A stretch of 64,000 nt of DNA from Poindextera sp965277425 (GTDB lineage: Bacteria; Pseudomonadota; Alphaproteobacteria; Caulobacterales; Caulobacteraceae), in the NCBI GenBank assembly GCA_965277425.1, contig CBDICR010000006.1, positions 62,001 through 126,000 on the forward strand, given 5' to 3'. A model generated the notes under the pieces. It saw nothing but the letters and a program-made list of their open reading frames with translations. It had not been told where the DNA came from and ran no database searches. A program made the position numbers and the translations under genes. This document shows, in pieces, positions 40,929 through 50,132 of the stretch. How positions within the stretch are numbered: position 1 is the stretch's first letter; the number at the start of each line of letters is the position of its first letter.

Positions 40929-42695
40929 ATGCCTTTCAAAGCGCCGGTGCGCGATCTCCTCTTCACCCTGACCGACATCGTCGGCGTGCGTCAGCTCGAA
41001 GGCGCGGAAGGTTTTCCCGGGTTCGACGTCGATACCGCGGCGGCGGTGCTGGAGGCGGCCGGGGTGCTGGCCAGCGAGGTGCTGGCGCCTCTCGACCAGC
41101 CCGGGGATCGCGCCGGCGCGGCTTACGAGAACGGCCGCGTCACCGCGCCGGCCGGGTTCCCGGAGGCCTATAAGGCGTTCAGCCAGGCCGGATGGGGCGG
41201 CCTTTCGGCCGATCCGGCCTTTGGCGGCCAGGGCCTGCCCAGGGCGCTGGATCTGGCGGTGTTCGAGATGGTCTCGGCCGCCAACATGGCGTTCGGCCTT
41301 TGCCCCATGCTGACCGGCGGCGCGGTCGAGGCCATCCGCACCCACGGCGACGAGCGGCAAAAACGACTCTATCTGCCGAAGATGATTTCCGGCGCGTGGA
41401 CCGGGGCCATGGACCTGACCGAGCCCCAGGCCGGCAGCGACCTTTCCGCCTTGACCACCCGCGCCGAGCCCGACGGCGAGGGCGGCTATCGCCTGACCGG
41501 ACAGAAGATCTTCATCACCTGGGGCGACCACGACCTGACCGACAACGTCGTCCACCTGGTCCTGGCCCGCCTGCCCGATGCGCCCGAAGGCAGCCGCGGG
41601 GTTTCGCTCTTCCTCAGCCCCAAGCGGCTGGTCGGCGAGGACGGCGGCTTGGGCGAGCGTAACGACCTTCGCTGCGGGGGCATCGAGCACAAGCTGGGCA
41701 TTCACGCCTCCCCCACCTGCATCATGCTGTTCGAGGGGGCCAGGGCCGAGCTGATCGGCCAGGCCCATCGCGGACTGCCGCAGATGTTCACCATGATGAA
41801 CGCCGCGCGGCTGAACGTCGGCATGGAAGGCGTCGCGGTGGCCGAGCGCGCCTATCAGAAGGCGTTGGCCTATGCGCTGGAGCGCAGGCAGGGCCGCTCT
41901 CACTGGGGCGGCGACGGGGCGGCGACGATCTTCGACCATCCCGACGTTCGCCGCACGCTGGCCGACATGCGGGCGCGCATCGAGGCGGCCAGGGCCATCT
42001 GCCTGCTGACCGCCATGAAGGCCGACCTGGCGCGCGTCGCGCCGACCGAAGAGGCGCGCCAGGCCGCCCGCCTGCGCGAAGAGCTGCTGACCCCGGTCGC
42101 CAAGGCCTGGTCCAGCGACATCGGGGTCGAGGTCGCCTCCATGGGCGTGCAGGTGCATGGCGGCATGGGTTTCATCGAGGAAACCGGCGCGGCGCAGCAC
42201 TATCGCGACGCCCGCATCGCCCCGATCTATGAGGGGACCAACGGCATCCAGGCGATCGACCTGGTCGGCCGCAAGCTGGCCATGGCCGACGGGAGCGGCA
42301 TGGCCGCCCTGATCCACGACATGCGCGAGACCTGCGAAGCCCTGGTCGAGCACCAGGATCGGCGCCTGCATGCCATAGGAATCCGGTTGCAAGCTGGAAT
42401 CGACGCCCTGCGTTCGGCCGCGGAATGGCTGACCGCGCGCCGCAACGACGCCGACGGCTTGGCCGGCGCGACGCCCTTCCTGAAGCTGATGGGCGACGTC
42501 GCCGGCGGCTGGCTGCTGGGCAAGGGCGCGCTGTCCTGCGCCGCCCGATCGGATGGCGACGCCTATGCTCGCGCCCGCATCGGCGTCGCCGGCCACTATG
42601 CCGAGACCCTGCTTGCCCAGGCCCCTGGCAAGGTGGCCGGCGTCATCGCTGGCGGCGGGGTGCTGAAGGCGCTGGACGAGGCGGCGCTGTCCTGA
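40929..42695 (+). CDS. Acyl-CoA dehydrogenase (FadE/DmdC-type)
   Basis: The 588-residue flavoprotein belongs to the larger acyl-CoA dehydrogenase group. It has an extra N-terminal segment (MPFKAPVRDLLFTLTDIVGV), TEPQAGSDLSAL in the FAD/substrate region, KIFITWGDHDLTDNVVHLVLARL, and the catalytic Glu region APIYEGTNGIQAIDLVGRK. The C-terminal helical domain is typical of this subgroup. Substrate (medium- or long-chain acyl-CoA, or a methylthio acyl-CoA) unknown. A DUF202 gene follows with an 11-base gap. Confidence 0.92.
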   Translation: MPFKAPVRDLLFTLTDIVGVRQLEGAEGFPGFDVDTAAAVLEAAGVLASEVLAPLDQPGDRAGAAYENGRVTAPAGFPEAYKAFSQAGWGGLSADPAFGGQGLPRALDLAVFEMVSAANMAFGLCPMLTGGAVEAIRTHGDERQKRLYLPKMISGAWTGAMDLTEPQAGSDLSALTTRAEPDGEGGYRLTGQKIFITWGDHDLTDNVVHLVLARLPDAPEGSRGVSLFLSPKRLVGEDGGLGERNDLRCGGIEHKLGIHASPTCIMLFEGARAELIGQAHRGLPQMFTMMNAARLNVGMEGVAVAERAYQKALAYALERRQGRSHWGGDGAATIFDHPDVRRTLADMRARIEAARAICLLTAMKADLARVAPTEEARQAARLREELLTPVAKAWSSDIGVEVASMGVQVHGGMGFIEETGAAQHYRDARIAPIYEGTNGIQAIDLVGRKLAMADGSGMAALIHDMRETCEALVEHQDRRLHAIGIRLQAGIDALRSAAEWLTARRNDADGLAGATPFLKLMGDVAGGWLLGKGALSCAARSDGDAYARARIGVAGHYAETLLAQAPGKVAGVIAGGGVLKALDEAALS

Positions 42696-42706
42696 TCGGT
42701 TCAAAC

Positions 42707-43102
42707 ATGAAAGCCAATATCTCCGACGACAAGAGAGCCACCGAATACCTCGCCAACGAGAGGACCTTCCTCGCCTGGGTGCGGACCAGCGTCTCCATCA
42801 TGAGCCTCGGCTTTGTGGTGGCGAAGTTCGGCCTCTGGCTGCGCGAAATCGTCGCCCGGCTCGGCTCCCAGACGCCGCCTCGAGGTCCGGGCACATCGGT
42901 CCCGATCGGTCTGGGGATGATCGCGCTGGGCGGCGTCATCGTGCTTTTGGCCGCCTGGCGCTACCACAAGGTCAATCGCCAGATCGACGAGGGCGCGGTG
43001 GTGGCCGACCGCGGCCTGGTCCTGGCGATGACCATCGCGATGGCGGCCTTGGCGGTGTTGATGATGGGCTATATCGGCGTGACCACGACGCTTCAGCCGT
43101 AG
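42707..43102 (+). CDS. YidH/DUF202-family membrane protein
   Basis: The 131-residue protein has the DUF202 signature RATEYLANERTFLAWVRTSVSIMSLGFVVAKFGLW and two further hydrophobic segments (IGLGMIALGGVIVLLAAWRYHKV and VLAMTIAMAALAVLMMGYIG). Topology of three membrane helices is likely. Function unknown. ATG 42707 is chosen; a longer frame is only a shadow over the dehydrogenase gene. Confidence 0.9.
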   Translation: MKANISDDKRATEYLANERTFLAWVRTSVSIMSLGFVVAKFGLWLREIVARLGSQTPPRGPGTSVPIGLGMIALGGVIVLLAAWRYHKVNRQIDEGAVVADRGLVLAMTIAMAALAVLMMGYIGVTTTLQP

Positions 43103-43129
43103 CTGTGTCGGGCGTCGAGCCGAGGCTCC

Positions 43130-43146
43130 CTTCCGCCTCGCGGAAG
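43130..43146. terminator. Possible shared hairpin between convergent genes
   Basis: CTTCCGC, a three-base loop CTC, and GCGGAAG lie between the convergent DUF202 and peroxiredoxin genes. The stem is seven bases and there is no clear T-run on either strand, so termination is only a guess. Confidence 0.35.
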
Positions 43147-43164
43147 AAGGAAGCCGGCTGGACT

Positions 43165-43647
43165 CTACAGGTGTTCGAGCAGGTACTCGGCGGAGGAGAC
43201 GCGGAATTCGCCGCCCTCCTCGATGTTGAGCTGCTCGACGACGCCGTCCTTGGCGATCAGGGAATAGCGCTGCGAGCGCGAGCCCATGCCGAAGCGGCTG
43301 GCGTCCATTTCCAGGCCGATGGCCTTGGTGAAGTCGCCGCTGCCGTCGGCCAGCATGAGGATGTCGTCACCGATGCCCTGGTCCGCGGCCCAGGCCGTCA
43401 TCACAAAAACGTCATTGACCGACAGGCAGGCGATCGTATCGACGCCCTTGGCCTTCAGGTCGGCCGCGTGTTGCTTGAAACCGGGCAGGTGCTTGGCCGA
43501 GCAGGTGGGCGTAAAGGCCCCAGGCACGGCGAACAGCGCCACGCGCTTGGCCTTGAACACCGCGTCTGAACTGATCGGGGCCGGCCCGTCCGCCCCCGGT
43601 GTCATGAACTTCGCTTCCGGAAGCGTGTCGCCAACCTTGATCGCCAT
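43165..43647 (-). CDS. Peroxiredoxin (Prx5/redoxin type)
   Basis: The 160-residue protein reduces peroxides. The peroxidatic Cys is Cys49 in VPGAFTPTCS, with the resolving Cys possibly at the CLSVND segment near residue 78. The arrangement matches Prx5-type (glutaredoxin- or thioredoxin-dependent) enzymes. GRSQRYS-like C-terminal segment (MGSRSQRYSLI) fits the family. It is convergent with the DUF202 gene. Confidence 0.94.
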   Translation of the reverse strand: MAIKVGDTLPEAKFMTPGADGPAPISSDAVFKAKRVALFAVPGAFTPTCSAKHLPGFKQHAADLKAKGVDTIACLSVNDVFVMTAWAADQGIGDDILMLADGSGDFTKAIGLEMDASRFGMGSRSQRYSLIAKDGVVEQLNIEEGGEFRVSSAEYLLEHL

Positions 43648-43773
43648 CGCGGCGTCTCCCTCTGTGCTTGACCGACGACGCCGCCGGCAAGCCTAAATAG
43701 GTTGAAGCCTTCGGCGCGCCAAGTCCTTCAAGGCGCCTTGAAGAGGCCGCAGCAAACACCGATCATCCGAGTC

Positions 43774-44370
43774 ATGCCTGACCGCGACCCGCACCGGTCC
43801 GCCAGCCCGCCCAGCTTTCTGACCGGGCGCATGCTGATCGCCATGCCGGGGATCGAGGATCCCCGCTTCGAGCGCGCAGTCCTGATGGTCTGCGCCCATG
43901 ATGACCAGCATGCCATGGCCCTGGCGGTGAACCGGCCGGTCGAGGGACTGACCGTGCCCAGCCTGCTCACGCGCCTTGGCGTCAAGCAGGCGATCGAACT
44001 GCCTGGGGACTTTGTGCTGCTGGGCGGGCCGGTTTCGCCGGAGCGCGGCTTCGTGCTGCACACCAACGACTATGTCTGCGAGGAGTCGAGCCAGGAGGTC
44101 GGCGATGGCGTGGCCCTCACCGCGACGCTGCAGATCCTCGAGGCCATCGCCAGCCACAACCGCCGGCCGCGCCGCTCGGTGCTGACCCTTGGCTATGCCG
44201 GCTGGAGCGCCGGCCAGCTGGAGAGCGAAATCCGCGAGGGCGTCTGGCTGACCTGTGACGCCGACGACGAACTCCTGTTCGGCGACGATCACGAGCACAA
44301 ATGGTCGATGGCCCTGGCCAAGATGGGAGTCGGCGCCGAGCAGCTCTCGGGCCAGACTGGCCGGGCTTGA
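43774..44370 (+). CDS. YqgE/AlgH (DUF179) family protein
   Basis: The 198-residue protein has the DUF179 pattern FLTGRMLIAMPGIEDPRFERAVLMVCAHDDQHAMALAVNRP, then LGGPVSPERGFVLHTND and LTLGYAGWSAGQLESEIREG, read in parts. YqgE homologues have been linked to transcription of surface polysaccharides in other bacteria, but no function is fixed. ATG 43774 is chosen; the frame extends to 43702, which overlaps the upstream peroxiredoxin leader region. Confidence 0.9.
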   Translation: MPDRDPHRSASPPSFLTGRMLIAMPGIEDPRFERAVLMVCAHDDQHAMALAVNRPVEGLTVPSLLTRLGVKQAIELPGDFVLLGGPVSPERGFVLHTNDYVCEESSQEVGDGVALTATLQILEAIASHNRRPRRSVLTLGYAGWSAGQLESEIREGVWLTCDADDELLFGDDHEHKWSMALAKMGVGAEQLSGQTGRA

Positions 44371-44664
44371 GATGGCGGCGTCGGCCGCCAGCCCCGGAGC
44401 GCAGCGTCGGTCGCAGACGACGCTTGGAATGAGACTCTTTTCGTTCGGCCCGATGGTTTTTTCCGCGCTCGCTCGTCAAACGCAACCCTTCGGATCAATC
44501 CACTTCGGGCGCCTTAATTAATGAGACGCCTTGCCTCTGTCAGACTCGATTTTAACTATATATATTATTTGAGGGCTCAAATTATATCGAAACAATCCTT
44601 AACCGCCGGCTGGATGAATATTCAACTCGGAACATTGCCGGCTTGAGAATGCTTTAGGTTCACC
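44371..44664. other. 294-base noncoding region with an AT-rich tract
   Basis: No gene is supported. The stretch 44515-44615 is unusually AT-rich for this genome (CTATATATATTATTT and AAATTATATC) and lies upstream of the stand-alone receiver gene, so it probably contains its promoter and possibly a binding site for a nucleoid or regulatory protein. Confidence 0.6.
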
Positions 44665-45033
44665 ATGTCAGACTCATCCCGAGGCCTTGCATTCGTTTTG
44701 GTCGTCGAAGACGAAGCGCTGGTTCGCGAGTGCACCGTTGCGCATCTGGAAGACGCGGGCTTCAACGTCATCGAGGCCGCCGACGGCGAGGAAGCGCTGC
44801 ACGAATTCGAAGGCCACGCTCTGGTCACCACCGTCTTCAGCGATATCAACATGCCGGGCGCGTTCGACGGTCTATCGCTTGCGCACAAGATTTTCCAGCT
44901 GCGGCCCGAGGTGCAGCTCATCCTGACATCCGGGCGCGGCGCGCCGCTCGACGCCGACCTGCCCGTCGGCGCCCGGTTTCTGCTGAAACCTTATAACGCC
45001 AATCAGCTGACGTCGCTGATCAGGGCCGCCTGA
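44665..45033 (+). CDS. Stand-alone response-regulator receiver domain
   Basis: The 122-residue CheY-like receiver has acidic residues EDE (15-17), the phospho-acceptor Asp60 in VFSDINMPG, a Thr/Ser near LILTSGRG, and the conserved Lys near LLKPYNANQL. No output domain is present, so it acts by protein contact, as in motility or stress relays. No histidine kinase gene is nearby. The downstream gene on the opposite strand is a GGDEF-EAL protein. Confidence 0.92.
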   Translation: MSDSSRGLAFVLVVEDEALVRECTVAHLEDAGFNVIEAADGEEALHEFEGHALVTTVFSDINMPGAFDGLSLAHKIFQLRPEVQLILTSGRGAPLDADLPVGARFLLKPYNANQLTSLIRAA

Positions 45034-45090
45034 CCTCTATCGCCAACGGCTCTTGCTGGACCGCGATCCGCGCGGTCTCGTAGAAGCGCC

Positions 45091-46758
45091 CTAGCCTCGC
45101 GCTTTCACGGGCGCCACGCCATCGGCGTAGCTTTCGTTCAGATAGACCTCGGCCTCCTGTGACGACAGCGCCGGCGCATAGCCGTAGCCCTGGCCGTAGT
45201 GGCAGCCGATCTCGAGCAGGCGCCTTGCCATCTGGGCGTTCTCGACGCCCTCGGCCACCACCTCCAGCGACAGGTCTCGCCCGAGGTTGATCACCGAGCG
45301 GACGATCTTATCGGAGCCCTCGTTGGCGGCCATGGTGCGCACGAAATAGCGATCGATCTTCAGCGTGTCGAACGGCAGGCGGGTCAGGTAGGACAGCGAC
45401 GAAAACCCGGTGCCGAAGTCGTCGAGGGCCAGGCCCGCGCCCACCTCGCGCAGTTGGCGCAGGATGACCGCGGCGCGCTCCGGATCGCGCATGATGTCGC
45501 TTTCGGTGATCTCCAGCTTCAGCGCGCCGCGCGGCAGGCCGGTGTCGGCGAGCAGCGCGCCCACATCCTCGACCAGATGGTCGCGGTGAATCTCCCCGGT
45601 GGAGAGATTGACGCTGACGCTGATCTCGCCGGCGGCGCGGTGGGCGCCGCGCCAGGCCGCCAGCTGGTGGGCGGCGGCCTGCATCATGTGGGCGCCAAGT
45701 TCGACCAGAAGGCCCATCTCCTCGCACAGCGGCAGAAAGTCGTCCGGCGCCAGCACGCCCCGGCGCGGATGGCGCCAGCGCGCCAGGGCCTCGAAGCCGG
45801 CGATGGCCCCGGTGTCGAGCCGCACCACCGGCTGGAAAAAGGGCACGATCTCGCCGCGGCCGATGGCGCCGCGCAGGTCGGACTCCATGGCCAGCCGCGA
45901 CAGGCCGTCGCTTTCCAGGGCCCGGCCGTAAGCCGCCGCGCCGCCGCGGCCGGCGGACTTGGCCGATTCCACCGCCAGCTCCGCGCGGCGCAGGAGTTCG
46001 GCCGCGTCGGGCGCGTCGGCGCCGCCCTCGGCCTCGACCGCGCCGATGGACAGGGTCGGGAAGATGTCGAAGCCCGCGACGCGCAGCGGCTGCTCCATCG
46101 CCCGGCGCATCATCTCGGCCGGGTCAGCGATGTCGGCCGGGGCGAGGACGGCGAACTCGTCCTCGCCGACGCGGGCCAGCAGCGCCTGAGGCGGGAAGGC
46201 CGCCGCCAGCCGCGAGCCGAGCGCCGCCAGCACCAGGTCGGCGCGCTCATGGCCCAGCGCCTCGTTCAGCCGGCGCAGGCGATCCAGGTCGGCGACGACG
46301 AGGGTATAGACGCCGCTCGCTTGCAGCTGTTCGCGTGCGCGGCCGACGAAGCTGCGTCGATCCAGAAGACCGGTCAGGCTGTCCTGTTCGGAGGCGGCGA
46401 ACTTGGTCTCCGGGACGATGACGCCGGCGGCGCGCACGCCGTCCTCCAGCCAGACACCGCGCCAGATGCAGGCCTCGCCTCCGCGCATGCGCACCCGCGC
46501 GGCGATCTCCATGCCCGGGGCCTGGATCTTGAGGATTTCTTCAACCAGCGCCCGATCCTGCGGCATGGACAGGGCCCGCACCGCGGCGGACGAGCATTCC
46601 GGCGCCAACGGCGACAGGCCCAGCCGCCGCGCCGCGCCGGTCAGGCGAAGGCGATCGGCGTTCGGGTCCCAGCTCCATAGCGCAACGTCCGCGGCGCCCA
46701 GGGCTTCCAGGGTCACCGTTGCGTCCCAGACGAACCGATCGTGCGCCCGTAGCGCCAT
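45091..46758 (-). CDS. GGDEF-EAL protein, likely c-di-GMP phosphodiesterase
   Basis: The 555-residue protein has three parts: an N-terminal PAS-like sensory segment (about 1-120), a GGDEF domain whose core reads RVGEDEF instead of RLGGDEF, and an EAL domain. The EAL motif (GFEALARWRHP), NLSTGEI, LEITESD, DDFGTGFSSLSYL, KIDRYFV and a final GQGYGYA are all present, so phosphodiesterase activity looks intact. The changed GGDEF core suggests it may bind GTP or act only as a regulatory domain. ATG 46758 is used rather than TTG 46764. Confidence 0.92.
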   Translation of the reverse strand: MALRAHDRFVWDATVTLEALGAADVALWSWDPNADRLRLTGAARRLGLSPLAPECSSAAVRALSMPQDRALVEEILKIQAPGMEIAARVRMRGGEACIWRGVWLEDGVRAAGVIVPETKFAASEQDSLTGLLDRRSFVGRAREQLQASGVYTLVVADLDRLRRLNEALGHERADLVLAALGSRLAAAFPPQALLARVGEDEFAVLAPADIADPAEMMRRAMEQPLRVAGFDIFPTLSIGAVEAEGGADAPDAAELLRRAELAVESAKSAGRGGAAAYGRALESDGLSRLAMESDLRGAIGRGEIVPFFQPVVRLDTGAIAGFEALARWRHPRRGVLAPDDFLPLCEEMGLLVELGAHMMQAAAHQLAAWRGAHRAAGEISVSVNLSTGEIHRDHLVEDVGALLADTGLPRGALKLEITESDIMRDPERAAVILRQLREVGAGLALDDFGTGFSSLSYLTRLPFDTLKIDRYFVRTMAANEGSDKIVRSVINLGRDLSLEVVAEGVENAQMARRLLEIGCHYGQGYGYAPALSSQEAEVYLNESYADGVAPVKARG

Positions 46759-46794
46759 GCTCAACCCGCTGACGCGGGTGTTCGACCCCGCGCC

Positions 46795-47388
46795 TCAATC
46801 GCGCTTTTGCGCGGCAGCCCCCGCCACCAGCCCGAACAGGAGATGATCTCTCCATTCGCCGTTAATTTTCAGATAAGCCTGCGCGCGGCCCTCGAGCGTG
46901 AAGCCGGCCTTGAGCAGCAGTTTGTGCGAGGCGTCGTTCTCCGGAATGCAGGCCGCTTCCAGCCGATGCAGGCCCAGCCGGCCAAGCGCAAATCCCGAGA
47001 TCGCCCGCGCCGCGGCCAGGGTATGGCCGCGGCGGACGTAGGGCTCGCCGGCCCAGTAGCCGATCTGCCCCATCTGGGCGACGCCGCGGCGGATGTTGGA
47101 CAGCGTGATGCCGCCGACCAGGTCTTCGTCTTCGCGGCGAAAGACCAGGAAGGCGTAGCCGTAACCTAAGTCCATGTCGCGCTGGTAGGCGGCGAGGCGC
47201 CGGCGATAGGCCGCGCGCGACAGGTCGTCGGCCGGCCAGGTCGGCTCCCAGGGTTGCAGGAAGGCGCGGCTGCGGCGGCGCAGCTCCGACCAGGCGGGAT
47301 AATCGGAGACGCGCGGCGGGCGCAGGGAGACGCCGTCGCCGTCGATGCGAAGACCGACTTCCGTCGCCATCCAATCCAGGAGAGCCAT
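46795..47388 (-). CDS. GNAT-family acetyltransferase (RimJ/RimL-like)
   Basis: The 197-residue protein is similar to ribosomal-protein alanine acetyltransferases: VSLRPPRVSDYPAWSELRRRSRAFLQPWEPTW, then IGYWAGEPYVRRGHTLAAARAI (acetyl-CoA binding) and ACIPENDASHKLLLKAGFTLEGRA. ATG 47388 has AGGAA upstream; a longer frame to 47520 would run back into the peptidase gene. Substrate unknown. It is probably the last gene of the thrC-peptidase transcript. Confidence 0.88.
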   Translation of the reverse strand: MALLDWMATEVGLRIDGDGVSLRPPRVSDYPAWSELRRRSRAFLQPWEPTWPADDLSRAAYRRRLAAYQRDMDLGYGYAFLVFRREDEDLVGGITLSNIRRGVAQMGQIGYWAGEPYVRRGHTLAAARAISGFALGRLGLHRLEAACIPENDASHKLLLKAGFTLEGRAQAYLKINGEWRDHLLFGLVAGAAAQKRD

Positions 47389-47461
47389 TAAGGGGTTCCT
47401 TGAGCGGTCGGCGACCCTAACGCGGATTTCTGCGCTGTGAAGCCGCTTCGGTTCCTTAAAC

Positions 47462-48760
47462 CTAACCGAACAACGCGGTCTGGAACGCTTCGCCGGCCGC
47501 CATGGCCTTGGCCGGGCCAAGCACGGCGCAGGCGCTGCGGCCGGCCTGGACGGCGCGCGCGCCGACCCTGGCGATATCGGCGGCGTCGACGGCTTCGATG
47601 GCCTGGGCGGTCTCGGACGAGGCGATAAGGCGATCGAAGATGAGAAGTTGTCCCGCCGCGGTCTCGGCGCGGGCGAGGGCCGATTCCCTCGCCATGAACA
47701 GCGAGGCCTTGAACTGCGCCTTGGCGCGGGCGAGTTCGCCGTCCTCCACCTTGGCGATCAGGGCGAGCAGCTGTTCGGCGGCGGTGCGCGCGGCCTGGCC
47801 GGCATCCGCCGCGTCCGTGCCGGCATAGACGCCGAGCACGCCCGTGTCGGCGTGGGCGTCGACATAGGCGTCGATGGCGTAGGCCAGGCCCAGCCGCTCG
47901 CGCACCTCCTGGAACAGCCGCGAGGACATGCCACCGCCGAGGATCTCGGCGAACAGGCGCAAGGCGAAATAGTCCGGGTCGCGCAGACCCAGCGCCGGCA
48001 ACAGCATGACCAGATGCGCCTGCTCAAGCCGCTTGGTCTTGGCCATGGCGCCGCCGACGAACAGCGGTCGCGCCGGCGACGGCGGGGGCGCGGCGTCGGC
48101 CGGGGCCGAAAACCAGCGCTCGGCAAGCGCCAGGACCTCGGTCTCGTCCACCGCGCCAGACGCGGCGATGACGATGCGGTCGGGGGCGTAGAGCGCCGCG
48201 CGGAAGGCCGCCAGGTCGCCGGCGCGCGCCTTGGCGACGCTGGCCTTGGTCCCCAGGATCGGTCGGCCCAGAGGCTGGCCTTCGAAGGCCTTTTCCTGGG
48301 CCAGTTCGAAGACCAGATCGTCGGGGATGTCGGCGGCCTCGGCGATCTCCTGGGCGATCACCCGCTTTTCCTTGGCCAGGTCGCCGGCGTCCAGGCGCGG
48401 ACGGAAGACCAGGTCCGAAATCACCGCCATGGCCAGCGGCAGGCCGCCTTTCAGCGCGCGAACCTGGAAGCTGGTGCGGTCATGGCCGGTGGCGGCGTTG
48501 AGCTGGCCGCCCTCCGCCTCGATGACCTCGACGATCTCGCGCGCCGAGCGGTCGCCGGCGGCCTTGAACACCATGTGCTCGAGCAGGTGCGCCCAGCCGG
48601 ATTGGTCCGGGGTCTCATGGCGCGCGCCGCGCCCGACCACGACCGAGAGCGCCAGGGTCTCCAGTCCCGGCATGGGATCGCAGATGACCCGGACGCCGTT
48701 GGATAGTGTGTGAATGGCGGGCGTTTCGATCGGCTCAGGCTCCGGCAAAGTCGCGAACAT
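47462..48760 (-). CDS. M16-family zinc metallopeptidase
   Basis: The 432-residue protein carries the inverted zinc motif HxxEH as HLLEH (residues 58-62) within SGWAHLLEHMVFKAA, with a likely third ligand Glu downstream near KRVIAQEIAEA. It has the two-domain layout of processing-peptidase-like M16B proteins. It overlaps the 3' end of thrC by 26 bases and starts at ATG 48760 (AAGG upstream). The thrC-M16 pair is a common alphaproteobacterial arrangement. Substrate unknown. Confidence 0.93.
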   Translation of the reverse strand: MFATLPEPEPIETPAIHTLSNGVRVICDPMPGLETLALSVVVGRGARHETPDQSGWAHLLEHMVFKAAGDRSAREIVEVIEAEGGQLNAATGHDRTSFQVRALKGGLPLAMAVISDLVFRPRLDAGDLAKEKRVIAQEIAEAADIPDDLVFELAQEKAFEGQPLGRPILGTKASVAKARAGDLAAFRAALYAPDRIVIAASGAVDETEVLALAERWFSAPADAAPPPSPARPLFVGGAMAKTKRLEQAHLVMLLPALGLRDPDYFALRLFAEILGGGMSSRLFQEVRERLGLAYAIDAYVDAHADTGVLGVYAGTDAADAGQAARTAAEQLLALIAKVEDGELARAKAQFKASLFMARESALARAETAAGQLLIFDRLIASSETAQAIEAVDAADIARVGARAVQAGRSACAVLGPAKAMAAGEAFQTALFG

Positions 48761-50132
48761 AGGCCTTGATCGTCTCAAGGTCCGCCGGCAGGCGATCGAT
48801 GCGCTCGGGCTTTTCCGCCATTCCCGCCACCGAATGCGGCAAGGTCACGGCGATGCCGGCCGCCTCGCGCACGGCCTGCGGAAACTTGGCCGGATGGGCC
48901 GTGGCGAGGACGATCAGCGGCGTCTGCCGGCGCCTGGCCCCGATCCGTTCCGCCGCCGCCAGGGCCACCGCCGTGTGCGGATCGACCAGTTCGCCGCTTT
49001 CATGGACGCTCGATACGATGGTCCGCGCCGTCTCCGCCTCGCTGACGCCCGCGCCGACGAAGAGATCGCGGATCGAGGCCAGCGCCTTGGGCGGAATGTC
49101 GATGACGCCCGAATCGGCGAAGGCCCGCATGGCGCGCGAGGTTTCCAGCCCCTCGCGCTCCACCGCCTCGAAATAGAGCCGCTCGAAGTTGGACGAGACC
49201 TGGATGTCCATGGCCGGGCTTTGCGTCTGGGCGACGGGGCCGCGGGCGTAGCGGCCGGTCTCGATGGCCCGCGCGACGATGTCGTTGGTGTTGGTGGCCA
49301 CGATGATCCGCTCGATCGGCAGGCCCATCCGGTGCGCGACGAAGCCGGCGAAGGCGTCGCCGAAATTGCCGGTGGGCACGGCGAAGGAGACCGGCCGCTG
49401 TGGCGCGCCGAGGGCCGCGGCGGCGGTGAAGTAATAGACCGTCTGGGCGGCGATCCGCGCCCAATTGATCGAATTGACCGCGGCCAGGTTGACCGCCTGC
49501 GGAAACCCCTGCGCCTGGAACAGGGATTTCAGGATCGCCTGGCAGTCGTCGAAGGTCCCGTCCAGCGCCACGCAGCGCACGTTGTCGCGCCCCGAGGTGG
49601 TCATGAACCGGCGCTGCACCTCGCTGACCTTGCCCTCGGGAAAAAGCACCACCAGCCGCACATGCTTGAGGCCGCCCAGCGCCTCGACCGCCGCGCCGCC
49701 GGTATCGCCGGAGGTGGCGCAGACCACGGTCAAGGTCTGGCCCTTGGCCGCCAGCGCATGCTCGTAGAGCCGCGCCAAAAGCTGCATGGCCACGTCCTTG
49801 AAGGCCAGGGTCGGGCCGTGGAACAGCTCCAGCAGCCACAGGTTCGGCGCGAGCTGGCGCAAGGGGGTCACCGCCGAGCGGGTGAAGCCGGCATAGGCCT
49901 CGCTGGCCATTTCCATCAGGTCGACGTGGGGGATGGCGTCGCCGGCGAACCTCGCCAGGATGTCGGCGCAGACCTCGGCATAGGGCCGACCGGCGAAATC
50001 GGCGATCTCGCCTTCCGTCAGCAGCGGCCAGACCTCGGGCACATAGAGGCCGCCGTCGGGCGCCAGGCCCGCCAGCACGGCGTCGAGGAAGCCAACGGCC
50101 GGCGCCTCGCCTCGGGTCGAAATATAGCGCAT
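48735..50132 (-). CDS. thrC: Threonine synthase
   Basis: It converts O-phosphohomoserine to threonine using PLP, the step after ThrB (22542-23516). The 465-residue protein starts MRYISTRGEAPAVGFLDAVLAG, the usual sequence of the longer bacterial type. The PLP lysine is Lys112 in HGPTLAFKDVAMQ. The phosphate-binding loop CATSGDTGGAAVE is also present. The SURF1 gene ends at the base before its ATG, so it is fused transcriptionally to the cytochrome oxidase cluster. Confidence 0.96.
   Translation of the reverse strand: MRYISTRGEAPAVGFLDAVLAGLAPDGGLYVPEVWPLLTEGEIADFAGRPYAEVCADILARFAGDAIPHVDLMEMASEAYAGFTRSAVTPLRQLAPNLWLLELFHGPTLAFKDVAMQLLARLYEHALAAKGQTLTVVCATSGDTGGAAVEALGGLKHVRLVVLFPEGKVSEVQRRFMTTSGRDNVRCVALDGTFDDCQAILKSLFQAQGFPQAVNLAAVNSINWARIAAQTVYYFTAAAALGAPQRPVSFAVPTGNFGDAFAGFVAHRMGLPIERIIVATNTNDIVARAIETGRYARGPVAQTQSPAMDIQVSSNFERLYFEAVEREGLETSRAMRAFADSGVIDIPPKALASIRDLFVGAGVSEAETARTIVSSVHESGELVDPHTAVALAAAERIGARRRQTPLIVLATAHPAKFPQAVREAAGIAVTLPHSVAGMAEKPERIDRLPADLETIKAYVRDFAGA

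Noticed and set aside
42425..42706. Upstream extension of the DUF202 frame
   Set aside because: It overlaps the acyl-CoA dehydrogenase gene in another frame; the family sequence begins at ATG 42707.
45059..45077. GC hairpin between the receiver gene and the GGDEF-EAL gene
   Set aside because: Seven-base stem without a T-run on either strand; not enough to call a terminator.
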